Source of the DNA: Allobosea sp. UNC402CLCol
Lineage (GTDB): Bacteria; Pseudomonadota; Alphaproteobacteria; Rhizobiales; Beijerinckiaceae
Direction: 5' to 3'
DNA length: 64,000 nt
NCBI RefSeq assembly: GCF_000745475.1
Contig: NZ_KN050692.1
Location: 699,955-763,954 of the forward strand
Under the pieces are notes generated by a model that saw only the letters and a program-made list of their open reading frames with translations, was not told the DNA's origin and did not search any database. This document shows, piece by piece, positions 53,784 to 62,796 of this stretch; the stretch's first letter is position 1; each line of letters starts with the position of its first letter. The position numbers were made by a program, and so were the translations under genes.

Positions 53784-54446
53784 ATGACCAAGCGCACCCG
53801 TATCGCCCTGATCCACGCCACCCCGGTGGCGGTCGATCCTATCGCGCAGTCGTTCCGAGACCTCTGGCCGGAAGCAGAGCCGCTCGGCGTCCTCGACGAC
53901 GGGCTGGCCATCGATCGCGCCGCGGCAGGAGCACTGACCGACGAACTATCCGACCGCATCGGCGCGCTCGCCGCCTATGGCGCTTCGACCGGTGCAAGGG
54001 CGATCCTCTTCACCTGCTCGGCCTTCGGCGCGGCGATTGAGGCTGCGGCACGGGTACTACCGATCCCGGTACTCAAACCGAATGAGGCGATGTTCGAGGA
54101 GGCACTCGGCATCGGCGACGACATCGGCATGGTCGCGACCTTCGGACCCGCGGTCGCCGGGATGGAGGAGGAGTTCGTCGAGGAGGCTAAGCGGATCAGG
54201 CCGACCGCCCGGATCAGGACGCACCTAGCCCCCGGAGCGATCGAGGCTCTGCGCGGCGGTGACGCGGAAACGCACAACCGCCGGGTCGCCGAAGGAGTGA
54301 CCGAGCTCGGCGAATGTCACGCCATCCTGCTCGCGCACTTCTCGACCTCAAGGGCACTGTCGGCGTGCAAGGCCGCGACCTCCCGTCCCGTCCTGTCATC
54401 GCCAGATGCCGCTGTCCGGAAGCTCCGGCGCCTGCTGGAGAACTGA
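53784..54446 (+). CDS. Asp/Glu racemase-fold protein lacking the second catalytic cysteine
   Basis: 220 residues from the ATG at 53784. Fold typical of Asp/Glu/hydantoin racemases: IALIHATPVAVDPI at the start, ILFTCSAFGAAIE with the first catalytic Cys, IGMVATFGPAVAG, and ILLAHFSTSRAL where the second Cys motif should be. Without that cysteine a racemase is unlikely; related one-cysteine or variant members are isomerases, decarboxylases or maleate isomerase-like enzymes. It stands 10 bases after the ATPase and before a Bug protein, so it is part of the acid operon. Confidence 0.82.
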   Translation: MTKRTRIALIHATPVAVDPIAQSFRDLWPEAEPLGVLDDGLAIDRAAAGALTDELSDRIGALAAYGASTGARAILFTCSAFGAAIEAAARVLPIPVLKPNEAMFEEALGIGDDIGMVATFGPAVAGMEEEFVEEAKRIRPTARIRTHLAPGAIEALRGGDAETHNRRVAEGVTELGECHAILLAHFSTSRALSACKAATSRPVLSSPDAAVRKLRRLLEN

Positions 54447-54489
54447 ACAACGAAGCTCGCGAAGTCGAGCCATAACCAGGGAGGCCCAG

Positions 54490-55479
54490 ATGACAAAGAC
54501 GGTGGTCGGAGCCAAGGCAATCCTTGCGGGTATCCTGTTATGCGCAGGACTCGCACCTACCCGTGCACAGACCTTCCCGGAGCGGCCGATCACGATGATC
54601 GTCCCGTTCGCGGCTGGTGGCGCTGCCGATGCAACTGGTCGGATCCTCGCGGAGGGCATGGGCAAGGCGCTCGGCAAGGCCGTCATCATCGAGAATGCCG
54701 GCGGCGCGGGCGGAGCAACCGGCACGGCTCGCGTCAAGAATGCCCAGCCTGACGGATATACCATTGGATTGGGGCACACGGGCACACTCGCCGCGGCGGT
54801 AACCGTGATGCCAAAACTGCCACATAACCCGCGGTCGGATTTCGCATACCTCGGCATCGTTGCGGCGACCCCGAACATCATCTTCGTTCGCAAGGACTTC
54901 CCTGCGAACGAACTGAAAGAATTCATCGCTGTCGCCAAGCAGAAGAAGGATCTGTTGACCTTTGGCCATTCCGGAAACGGAGCAGCCTCTCACATGACGT
55001 GCCTTCAGTTTTTTGGCTTGATCCAGGCACCTCCAACCTATGTGCCTTATCGTGGTTTCGGCCAGACGATCAACGACATCATTGCAGGCAAGATCGACGG
55101 GTCTTGCGATCTGGTCGCTTCGGTTGCCGGGCAGGTACAGTCGGGGCTGGCGAAAGCCTTCGTGGTGGCCGCGAAGGATCGCTCACCGACACTACCTGAA
55201 GTTCCGACGGCTGCGGAAGCAGGCCTCCCTGAATTCGTGTCGGAGACCTGGACCGGGCTCTTCGCACCGAAGAATACGCCCAAGCCGATCCTGGATATCC
55301 TCGAGAAGGCCATCGCAACCGCGCTTAACGAGCCCGAGGTAGCGAAGCGGCTAGCCACCATCGGTGCGCGCGTACCGAGTATGGACGAGCGCGGGGGTGG
55401 AACCATGCAGAAGCTCGTGAACGCCGAGATCGAGCGCTGGGCCGATATCCTCAACAAGGCGGGCTTCAAGCCCGAATAG
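54490..55479 (+). CDS. Bug-family (TctC-like) binding protein without TctAB
   Basis: 329 residues from the ATG at 54490, with GGGAGG upstream. Signal peptide AILAGILLCAGLAPTRAQ. Bug hallmarks: FPERPITMIVPFAAGGAADATGR, then ENAGGAGGATGTAR and FGHSGNGAASH. No tctA or tctB lies near; tctBA at 14865-16879 are the only ones in the window. It could feed that distant TctAB, or act as a sensor or scavenger. Confidence 0.92.
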   Translation: MTKTVVGAKAILAGILLCAGLAPTRAQTFPERPITMIVPFAAGGAADATGRILAEGMGKALGKAVIIENAGGAGGATGTARVKNAQPDGYTIGLGHTGTLAAAVTVMPKLPHNPRSDFAYLGIVAATPNIIFVRKDFPANELKEFIAVAKQKKDLLTFGHSGNGAASHMTCLQFFGLIQAPPTYVPYRGFGQTINDIIAGKIDGSCDLVASVAGQVQSGLAKAFVVAAKDRSPTLPEVPTAAEAGLPEFVSETWTGLFAPKNTPKPILDILEKAIATALNEPEVAKRLATIGARVPSMDERGGGTMQKLVNAEIERWADILNKAGFKPE

Positions 55480-55484
55480 GCGAC

Positions 55485-58112
55485 GTGGACGACAAAGAAC
55501 ACCAACGCTGGACGCCGTTCGAGGTCGGAGGTGAAACCATCCTCCGCCTCGATATCGCGTCGTTGATCGGACCGGATTACCGCAGGCTGCCGCATGTGCT
55601 GCGCATTCTGTTCGAAAACGCGATACGAACCGCGGCCGTGGCAGAAACTCGGCACCTGCCGCAGGTCTTCCGGGATTGGCTCGCCGATGGCACGAGCCTC
55701 GCCGAGATTCCGTTCCTTCCGAACCGCATCATGATGCATGATACGACCTGCGGCCCCGCACTCGTCGACATCGCCGCGATGCGTGACGTCCTGAGCGAAC
55801 ACGGCCGCGACCCCGACCTGCTGATGCCCCGGATTCCGGTCGACGTCTCGACCGATCATTCCTCGGGCGTGGACTTCTTCGGCCGCGCCGACGCCTTCCG
55901 GAGAAATCTGGAGAAGGAGTTCGGGCGCAACGCGGAACGCTATCGGCTCATGAAATGGGCATCGGCAGCCATGCCGGGAATCCGCGTCCATCCGCCAGGC
56001 TCCGGCATCATGCACACGATCAATCTGGAGCGCCTTTCGCGCGTGGTCGTCCGTGAGATACGCGACGGCCGGCACTACGCGTTTCCCGACGCGCTGATCG
56101 GAACCGACAGCCACACCCCAACCGTCAATGGCCTCGGTGTCCTTGGCTGGGGCGTCGGCGGCCTCGAAGCCGAGGGCGCGCTTTTCGGCGTCCCAGTAGT
56201 GCTGCGCATCCCGGACGTGATCGGCGTGCGGCTGATCGGACGGCTGCGTAACGGCGCGATGGCCACGGACCTGGCGTTGGAGGCGACACGTGCCCTGCGC
56301 GAGATCGGCGTGACCGGCGACTTCGTCGAGTTTCACGGTCCCGGCGTCGCCACGCTCTCGGTCGGCGAACGCGCCGCCATCGCCAACATGGCGCCGGAAT
56401 ACGGTGCCTCGACGGGATACTTCCCGATCGACGCGGCCTCGCTGGCCTATCTCGCCAAGATCGGCCGCTCGGCGGCCGAGTGTCGGCTGGTAGAAACCTA
56501 CGCCAAGGCAGCGGGGCTCTGGTTCGATCCGGACGACGTGATCCGCTTCACCCGAAGCATCACGATCGACCTCGACGCCATCGGGCCGAGCGTTGCCGGG
56601 CCTCGCCGTCCTCAGGACCGCCTACCAGCGGGCGGGACACGTGGCTGCTTCATCCCACCCTTGGCCACCGGCGCCGATCCGGTGCCGGACGGCGCGGTCG
56701 TCATCGCCGCCATTACGAGCTGCACCAACACCTCCGATGCCAGCATGCTGGCGGCCGCGGGCATCCTCGCCCGCAAGGCCCGGGCACTGGGGCTTCGACC
56801 CAAGGCCTACGTTAAGACATCGCTGGCGCCGGGGTCGCCGACGGCCGAGCGCTTCCTGCGCCGAGCCGGGTTGATGTCGGACCTCGAGGCACTCGGCTTC
56901 GGCATCGTGGGCTATGGCTGCACAACCTGCATCGGCAATTCCGGCGCCCTGCCGGATATGGTGCGGGCCGAACTCGGGCGCCCCGGCTTCCGCCCGGTCG
57001 CCGTTCTGTCCGGCAACCGCAACTTCCCGGGACGCGTCCATCCGGACCTCGAATATGGCTTCCTTGCTTCGCCCCCGCTCGTGATCGCCTTCGCGCTCGC
57101 CGGGACAGTGAACATCGAGATCACGCACGATCCGATCGGTGTTGCGGCCGATGGCGTACCCGTAATGCTTCACGACATCTGGCCAACAGGTGCGGAGATC
57201 GACGCTGCTGTAGCAGGCGGCTGGGACATCGGCGATTTCGACTCCGCCTATCGCGAGGCAGCGACACGCCCTCTTTGGGTCGATCTCGATGCGCCCAAGG
57301 GTCCGCGCTTCCCCTGGGATCAGGCGTCCACCTATTTGCGTAGGCCCCCGTTCGTGCGTCCGACGGGACTGCCACCGTCCGAGGGGCCAGCCCGCGCCCT
57401 GCTCGTACTCGGCGATGACGTCACGACCGACCACATCTCGCCCGCCAACCAGATCCGGCCGGGCAGTGCCGCGGGCCGCTACATCATCGAACGCGGCGGC
57501 GATCCGGCCGATCTCAACGTCTACGCCTCGCGGCGCGGCAATTTCGAGGTGATGGTACGCGGCGCCTTCACCAACCGCCTCGCGATCAATTGGCTCGTCC
57601 CGGACGCACCCGCCGGTATGACGCGACACGAGCCATCGGGCGATGTCGTACCGTTGACCGAAGCTGCCGAGCGCTACCGCCGAGAGGGCGCGCCGCTGCT
57701 TCTCTTCGCCGGGGACCGCTACGGAATGGGTTCGTCGCGTGACTGGGCAGCGAAGGCTGTGGCCCTGCTGGGCGTGCGAGCGGTCATCGCGTCGAGCATC
57801 GAGCGCATACACCGCACGAATCTGATTGGAATGGGCGTGCTGCCCCTCCTGCTGCCACAGGGTGTTTCTCCGAGCTCGCTCGAAATTGCGTCGACGGACG
57901 TTTTCGAGATCGACCTGTCTCCGGACGGGTTGACCCCACGCTGCGACGTGCCGTTCGCCATCGTGAGGGTAGACAGCCGCAAGGAGCGCTTCGTTTTGCG
58001 AGCCGGGATCGAGACCTCCCTCGAGGTCGCCCTCCTCAAGTCCGGCGGATTGATCCCGCACGTTCTGTCGGGACTGCTGGACGAGCCAGAGCTGGCGAAG
58101 GGAGCGGCATGA
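55485..58112 (+). CDS. acnA: Aconitase-family hydratase, AcnA-like
   Basis: 875 residues from a GTG at 55485, 5 bases after the Bug gene. Cluster ligands C413 (ITSCTNTSD), C479 and C482 (GCTTCIGNSG). The CIGNSG form is that of AcnA, unlike the CNGGSG of 11138-13810. GTDSHTPTVNGLG and the swivel domain GSSRDWAAKAVALLG are complete. It is embedded in a catabolic operon, so a special substrate (a substituted citrate or homologue) is as likely as citrate itself. Confidence 0.9.
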   Translation: MDDKEHQRWTPFEVGGETILRLDIASLIGPDYRRLPHVLRILFENAIRTAAVAETRHLPQVFRDWLADGTSLAEIPFLPNRIMMHDTTCGPALVDIAAMRDVLSEHGRDPDLLMPRIPVDVSTDHSSGVDFFGRADAFRRNLEKEFGRNAERYRLMKWASAAMPGIRVHPPGSGIMHTINLERLSRVVVREIRDGRHYAFPDALIGTDSHTPTVNGLGVLGWGVGGLEAEGALFGVPVVLRIPDVIGVRLIGRLRNGAMATDLALEATRALREIGVTGDFVEFHGPGVATLSVGERAAIANMAPEYGASTGYFPIDAASLAYLAKIGRSAAECRLVETYAKAAGLWFDPDDVIRFTRSITIDLDAIGPSVAGPRRPQDRLPAGGTRGCFIPPLATGADPVPDGAVVIAAITSCTNTSDASMLAAAGILARKARALGLRPKAYVKTSLAPGSPTAERFLRRAGLMSDLEALGFGIVGYGCTTCIGNSGALPDMVRAELGRPGFRPVAVLSGNRNFPGRVHPDLEYGFLASPPLVIAFALAGTVNIEITHDPIGVAADGVPVMLHDIWPTGAEIDAAVAGGWDIGDFDSAYREAATRPLWVDLDAPKGPRFPWDQASTYLRRPPFVRPTGLPPSEGPARALLVLGDDVTTDHISPANQIRPGSAAGRYIIERGGDPADLNVYASRRGNFEVMVRGAFTNRLAINWLVPDAPAGMTRHEPSGDVVPLTEAAERYRREGAPLLLFAGDRYGMGSSRDWAAKAVALLGVRAVIASSIERIHRTNLIGMGVLPLLLPQGVSPSSLEIASTDVFEIDLSPDGLTPRCDVPFAIVRVDSRKERFVLRAGIETSLEVALLKSGGLIPHVLSGLLDEPELAKGAA

Positions 58113-58981
58113 ACATGGTGATGACCCTGCCCGAGGGTGCCTGCGATTGCCATGTCCACGTCTTCGGTCCGCCGGAGCGCTATCCCTTCGCTCCGGATCG
58201 GGTCTACACCCCCGGCGCGGCGAACGAGGAGATGCTGCTGAGTCTGCATCGCCGCCTCGGCATGGATCGGGTGGTGCTGGTCCAGCCCAGCCCCTACGGC
58301 TTCGACAACGCCCGCATGCTGGCTGCCCTCAACCGCCTGGGCGAGCGCGCCCGCGCCGTGGCGGTCTTGTCCCCCGACGCCCCGGAACGGGAACTGACTG
58401 CGATGAAGGCGACAGGCGTCTCCGGCCTGCGCCTCAACGTCGACACCGGGGGGATCGTCGATCCGGACGCCATCTGGGCAGCGCTCGCCACCGAATCCGA
58501 ACGCTGCGCGCGCGTGGGCTGGCATACGCAGATCCTGACCCGCCTGTCCGTGATCGACACGCTTGAGGCCCGCATGGTCACCCTGCCCGCGCCCCTCGTC
58601 GTCGATCATTTCGGGCGCCCGGATATCGACGGCCCCATCGATCAGCCCGGCTTCCCGGCCCTGTTGCGCCTGCTCGGCACCGGCAAGGTCTGGGTCAAGC
58701 TGTCCTCGATCGGACGCCTGTGCGGGCCGCGACCGCAGGGTCAGATCGCCCCCTTTATCCGGGCGCTGGTCGGCACCCGGCCCGACCGCCTGGTCTGGGG
58801 TTCGGACTGGCCGCATACCGGCGGAGGCCGCGGCAACCGGTCGATCGATAAAATTGAGCCGTTCTCAGAGGTCGACGACCAGGCCTCGCTGGCAGCCCTG
58901 TCGAACGCGATCGGCGATCGCGCTACGCTCCACCGCATCCTCGTCGACAATCCCGCGCGACTTTACGGATTCCAGCTATGA
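58109..58981 (+). CDS. Amidohydrolase-family lactonase (2-pyrone-4,6-dicarboxylate hydrolase-like)
   Basis: 290 residues; ATG overlaps the aconitase stop. TIM-barrel metal hydrolase: CDCHVHVFG gives the HxH motif, DHFGRPDI the conserved loop and LVWGSDWPH the last metal-binding Asp. Members hydrolyse lactones such as 2-pyrone-4,6-dicarboxylate or galactarolactone. Next to an aconitase this suggests opening of a lactone of a polycarboxylic acid; this is inference. Confidence 0.88.
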   Translation: MNMVMTLPEGACDCHVHVFGPPERYPFAPDRVYTPGAANEEMLLSLHRRLGMDRVVLVQPSPYGFDNARMLAALNRLGERARAVAVLSPDAPERELTAMKATGVSGLRLNVDTGGIVDPDAIWAALATESERCARVGWHTQILTRLSVIDTLEARMVTLPAPLVVDHFGRPDIDGPIDQPGFPALLRLLGTGKVWVKLSSIGRLCGPRPQGQIAPFIRALVGTRPDRLVWGSDWPHTGGGRGNRSIDKIEPFSEVDDQASLAALSNAIGDRATLHRILVDNPARLYGFQL

Positions 58982-59769
58982 CCAGGCCATTCGACACGCC
59001 GCCCGAGCTCGCCAGCGCCAATCTCGACCTCGTCATCTGCGGTTTCCCCGGCAAGTCCGCCTGCCATGGCGGCCTCGGCTGGAGCACCGTGGCTCTCCTC
59101 AGGCATGGCGAACGGATTGCGCTGGTCGACGCCGGCAATTTCGGGATGCGCAAGCTGATCCTCGAACAGCTCGGCCAGCGCGGGCTGAAACCCGCCCAGG
59201 TCACCGACCTGCTGCTGACGCATTCGCACTACGACCACTCGGTGAACTGGACGCTGTTCCGGGATGCTCGGATCGTGGTCGGCGCCGTCGAGCTGGCCTG
59301 GGCTCTCGACGAACCCTGGGGCGAGACCCCTGTTCCGGAGCTCTACGTGCGCGCGCTCAACGATTGGCCGACCTGCGAGAAGGTCGCCGACGGCGCCGAG
59401 GTGTTCCCAGGCATGACCGCGCATCTAGCGCCAGGTCATACGCCCGGTTGCCTGGTTTTCCATTGGCGGACGCCGACGCGCGACATCATCTTCACCGGGG
59501 ATGCCGCCAAGAACCGGGCTGAGCTCGTCTCGGGCGACACCGACATGACGTACAACGCCGCGATCAGTCGCGCCTCGATCGAGATGATCAAGGAGCGCTG
59601 GCGAGCCCGTCCCGGCACCGTCGTCATTCCCGGGCATGACCTGCCGATGGTTCTCGTCGACGGAAAGCCGCAATACCTCGGCAAGCGCAAGGCCGCGATC
59701 CGGGCCTGGTTCGGCGACAACATGACGACGCTGACCGAGCTGGATCTGGCGGCCACCGGAACTGGTTGA
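58978..59769 (+). CDS. Metallo-beta-lactamase-fold hydrolase
   Basis: 263 residues; the start overlaps the preceding gene (ATGA). Metal motif THSHYDHSVNW (HxHxDH), APGHTPG with the third His, FTGDAAKN with the bridging Asp, and a late GHD. Lactonases, glyoxalase II and sulfatases share this fold. As the last gene after a lactonase-like amidohydrolase it probably hydrolyses a lactone or thioester intermediate. The 272 bases after it hold no recognisable feature. Confidence 0.9.
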   Translation: MTRPFDTPPELASANLDLVICGFPGKSACHGGLGWSTVALLRHGERIALVDAGNFGMRKLILEQLGQRGLKPAQVTDLLLTHSHYDHSVNWTLFRDARIVVGAVELAWALDEPWGETPVPELYVRALNDWPTCEKVADGAEVFPGMTAHLAPGHTPGCLVFHWRTPTRDIIFTGDAAKNRAELVSGDTDMTYNAAISRASIEMIKERWRARPGTVVIPGHDLPMVLVDGKPQYLGKRKAAIRAWFGDNMTTLTELDLAATGTG

Positions 59770-60041
59770 AGTCGAACCACTTCGGCAGCAGCATTACTAT
59801 ACGCGCAGAGCTGCCAAAGCCGGTTGCATCGGTTTCTCCAATCACCTCCATCGACCGCTCCCTTCGATGGATAAGCCTTGTCCTCTTGCGTCACCGGCGC
59901 AACTCGAACGGCATGACCAACGTTCTGAGCCAGGCCACTAGCTGGGACTGAGAGTCGCAGCGCGACATAATTTGGGGGAAGATTCAGTAATCGCCGCGAC
60001 GATTTCCGCCCGCCTCTGGCAACGATCCTCAGGATCGGAAG

Positions 60042-60842
60042 TCAGCCCGCCGCGGCAGCTTCCCGGAAGCGGTTGACGAAATCTTCAAGAGTGGCGCGAT
60101 CCGTGTCCGAGATCGCCCAGTAAGTGAATGCCCCGTCGGCCCAGCGGATCAGGGAAAAGCCGCCGGCGGCCCGCTCGGCCCCAGCCGGTATGGAGGCGGT
60201 TCTGCCGTCCTGTGGTGCGGCCACGAGGGTGATCAGATGCTCACGATGCTTGTAGACGAGAGCCGGAACCGGCTTGTCCGCGATCACCTCGACACGGCCG
60301 CCCAGGAGCGAAAAGCCATCCTTTGCGAGGTCGGGCGCTGCGGGCGACAGGCCGATGCGGGCGTCGAGCCAAGGCTTGACCGTATGTCGGTCCGACGAGG
60401 CGACATCCACCGGGCTTGCGGCCAGCAGGCTGCGGCGATGGCTGCTGGCGACGGCGGCAGCGAAGCTGTCCGGCGCGTTGCGTGTCATCGCCCATTGGGT
60501 CAGCCCGCTCGTCAGAACAGCGGTGACGAGGATCGAGGCCGCCATGGCGCGCCAGCCAAGCCAAGCGGAGTGGGCAGATGCTGGCCGTGCCGCCGCCTGG
60601 GGGGCAACGCCCAGCGCAGCGATGCGGGCCTGGAACGCATCGCTAACGTCGGGGCGAGGCAGGTTGCGAACGGCAGTTTGCAGGGCGGCAATGCGAGCGT
60701 GCTCGGCCGCGAGCGCCGGATCTTCCACCAGTCGTCGCTCCAGAGCCAAGGTCGTGGCGGCATCGAGCTCGCCATCGACCAGGGCATGAAGCAGCAACTG
60801 AAGGTCCGCAGGATCCGACGGCAATTCCATATTTTTTCTCAT
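60042..60842 (-). CDS. Membrane anti-sigma factor
   Basis: 266 residues. N-terminal zinc-less anti-sigma domain (LLLHALVDGELDAATTLALERRL) as in RsiW/ChrR-type proteins, one membrane segment at about 92-112 (MAASILVTAVLTSGLTQWAM), and a periplasmic C-terminal domain. The start overlaps the sigma gene by 4 bases. It would hold the ECF sigma factor at the membrane until a stress signal is sensed outside. Confidence 0.88.
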   Translation of the reverse strand: MRKNMELPSDPADLQLLLHALVDGELDAATTLALERRLVEDPALAAEHARIAALQTAVRNLPRPDVSDAFQARIAALGVAPQAAARPASAHSAWLGWRAMAASILVTAVLTSGLTQWAMTRNAPDSFAAAVASSHRRSLLAASPVDVASSDRHTVKPWLDARIGLSPAAPDLAKDGFSLLGGRVEVIADKPVPALVYKHREHLITLVAAPQDGRTASIPAGAERAAGGFSLIRWADGAFTYWAISDTDRATLEDFVNRFREAAAAG

Positions 60843-61411
60843 CGGCTCCCCCCGAGCTGCGCCGCAAGCAGTGCGCGCGCCCGCGACAGCCGCGACATCA
60901 CGGTGCCCAGCGGCACATGGAGCATCGTCGCGATCTCCCGGTAGCCGAGGCCGTTGACGTCCCGCAGCACGAGAACCTCGCGAAACGGGTGCGGCAGCAG
61001 CGTGATCGCAGTTTCAAGCGCGGCCGCGTCCGCCTTGGCGATCAAGGCCGCCTCCGGCGTGCCGGCATCCGTGTCGGCGTCGGCGGCCAATGCGTCGAGA
61101 TCGGCGAGGTCGCCGACGGCGACGATGCGGCGCGGGTGATTTCGCGCGAGCCAGGCATAGGAGGCATTGCGCACGATCGTCAGCAGCCAGGCGCGCGCAT
61201 TGCCGCCCGCATAGGTCGCCAGTCCCTTATAGGCCTTCAGGCAAGCCTCCTGAACCACGTCCTCAGCGTCATCGGCATTGCCGGTCAACCAGCGGGCAAG
61301 CGCCAGCGCATCGGAGAGATGGGGAAGAACCACCTCGCTGAAGCGTTCCGCCGAGGTCTTGCCGGTCAACACCGCGACATCATCCGCTTCTCCGGGCACA
61401 ACGCATCTCAC
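60839..61411 (-). CDS. ECF-family RNA polymerase sigma factor
   Basis: 190 residues from a GTG that overlaps the cupredoxin stop (GTGA). Sigma region 2 contains GNADDAEDVVQEACLKAYK and ARAWLLTIVRN; region 4 contains LPHPFREVLVLRDVNGLGY and IATMLHVPLGTVMSRLSRAR. Coupled to the anti-sigma gene. The operon also holds a cupredoxin and an exported phosphoesterase, which suggests an envelope, metal or redox stress regulon. Confidence 0.93.
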   Translation of the reverse strand: MRCVVPGEADDVAVLTGKTSAERFSEVVLPHLSDALALARWLTGNADDAEDVVQEACLKAYKGLATYAGGNARAWLLTIVRNASYAWLARNHPRRIVAVGDLADLDALAADADTDAGTPEAALIAKADAAALETAITLLPHPFREVLVLRDVNGLGYREIATMLHVPLGTVMSRLSRARALLAAQLGGSR

Positions 61412-61752
61412 GGAGTGACGGTGATGGTACCTTGCATATGCGGATGAAGCGCGCAGAAATACGGAAAATCACCCGGTTTCGTGAAGGTAAAGACGTAGGA
61501 ATCCCCGGTGTCGAGCGCCTTGGACCGGAAGGAGCCGTCATTCGCCACGACGACATGGGGAATGTCGTCGTCGTTCTGGAAGGTCACAGTCGCTCCGGCC
61601 TTCACCGTGAGCACCTTGGGGGCAAAGGTGAAGTTGTCGATCTTGACGCGCGCGGCATCCGCGGCCCGCAAAGGGGCCTGCGCCATAGCGACGATGCCGA
61701 GACAGACAAGGGCGCAGGCAAGCGGTCGTGGGCTGACGTTTATGCGGATCAT
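61408..61752 (-). CDS. Exported cupredoxin (amicyanin-like)
   Basis: 114 residues from the ATG at 61752; an ATG at 61761 is also possible. Signal peptide LACALVCLGIVAMAQAPLRA. Type-1 copper ligands H66 (IPHVV), C100, H103 and M106 (CALHPHM), with the C-x2-H-x2-M spacing of amicyanin. A small periplasmic electron carrier. It overlaps the sigma gene. Confidence 0.93.
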   Translation of the reverse strand: MIRINVSPRPLACALVCLGIVAMAQAPLRAADAARVKIDNFTFAPKVLTVKAGATVTFQNDDDIPHVVVANDGSFRSKALDTGDSYVFTFTKPGDFPYFCALHPHMQGTITVTP

Positions 61753-61781
61753 GGGAGGCATCCTTCTATGCACCGCGCGGT

Positions 61782-62729
61782 TCAGGGGCCTGCGAGGGTG
61801 CTGTCGATGATCGCAAGCTCCTCCTTGCCTCGCTTCACCGCGACCTGGGTGATGCCGAGAAGAGAGCGCAACTGGCCGGCCGGCACGGTCATCGGTCCCG
61901 GTGATGGCGCGGTGCCGGGTGCGGGCTGCGGGAAAGCCGTCGAAAGGGCCGTGTGGAAAGTGACGTTGCCCTCCACCTTCTGCATGATCTGGTGAATGTG
62001 GCCGTTGAGCACGGTGACCGAGCCGAAGCGCTTGAGCAGAGCCAATGCCTGCGCCGCATCGTCGGTGCCCCAGCCCCATTCCGGGTAGATCGCCCAGAGC
62101 GGGATATGGGCGAAGACGACGATCGGCGTCGAGGCGCCGACGGCTTTGAGGTCGTCGGCCAGCCAAGCGAGCTGGTCTGCCCCGAGATTGCCGAGGCCCC
62201 CGGCCTTGAGATTGACGACATTGACCAGGCCGATGAAATGCACGCCGTTCTGGTCGAAGGAATACCAGCCGGCGCCCTTGGTACCCGCGCCGTAGCGGTC
62301 GAGATAGGCGCGCCCGTTGTTCTCGTCGATGATATCGTGCTCTCCGGGCACATAGTGCACGTCGTACCCGGCGCCGCCGATGATCTGCCCGGCTGTGTCG
62401 AACTGCGCAGCCGTGGACAGATGGGTGATGTCGCCGGTGTGGATCATGAAGGAGGGCTTTTCGGGCAAGGCTCGCACCTTGCCGACGGCTTCCTTCAACG
62501 TGTCGATGGCGTGCGGGTTAGCTGCCTTGTCGAAACCGATATGGCTGTCCGAGATCTGCAGGAACGTGAACCCCGTCGCCGCCTCGGCTGCGCTGGCCTC
62601 GCCAAGCAGGCCGAGCGACACGGGCACGCCGCCCGAAACCGTCCAGAGGACGCCGGTACCCGCCCAGATCATGCACTCGAGGGCGTGCCGGCGGCCGATA
62701 TGCTCGTCATCGTTACCGTGCTGGGTCAT
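61782..62729 (-). CDS. Exported metallophosphoesterase
   Basis: 315 residues. Twin-arginine signal (GRRHALECM followed by a hydrophobic run to ASAAEA). Calcineurin-like motifs: ISDSHIGFD, HTGDITH, PGEHDI, FAHIPLW and NGHIHQ. The third motif has Glu where the usual form is GNH, a variant that I cannot interpret. First gene of the operon that leads to cupredoxin, sigma and anti-sigma. Confidence 0.9.
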   Translation of the reverse strand: MTQHGNDDEHIGRRHALECMIWAGTGVLWTVSGGVPVSLGLLGEASAAEAATGFTFLQISDSHIGFDKAANPHAIDTLKEAVGKVRALPEKPSFMIHTGDITHLSTAAQFDTAGQIIGGAGYDVHYVPGEHDIIDENNGRAYLDRYGAGTKGAGWYSFDQNGVHFIGLVNVVNLKAGGLGNLGADQLAWLADDLKAVGASTPIVVFAHIPLWAIYPEWGWGTDDAAQALALLKRFGSVTVLNGHIHQIMQKVEGNVTFHTALSTAFPQPAPGTAPSPGPMTVPAGQLRSLLGITQVAVKRGKEELAIIDSTLAGP

Positions 62730-62769
62730 GTCGATCTCCTGCGTCGCCGCCAGTGGCAGATGCTGAGGA

Positions 62770-62796
62770 GATCGGCAGAGCGGCGGGTTTATTCCC
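62770..62796 (-). promoter_or_regulatory. Candidate ECF-type promoter of the phosphoesterase-sigma operon
   Basis: On the minus strand GGGAATAAA (62796-62788) has the look of an ECF -35 element, followed after 14 bases by GATC. It lies about 60 bases before the ATG at 62729. Autoregulation by the ECF factor of this operon is likely but not shown. Confidence 0.35.
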
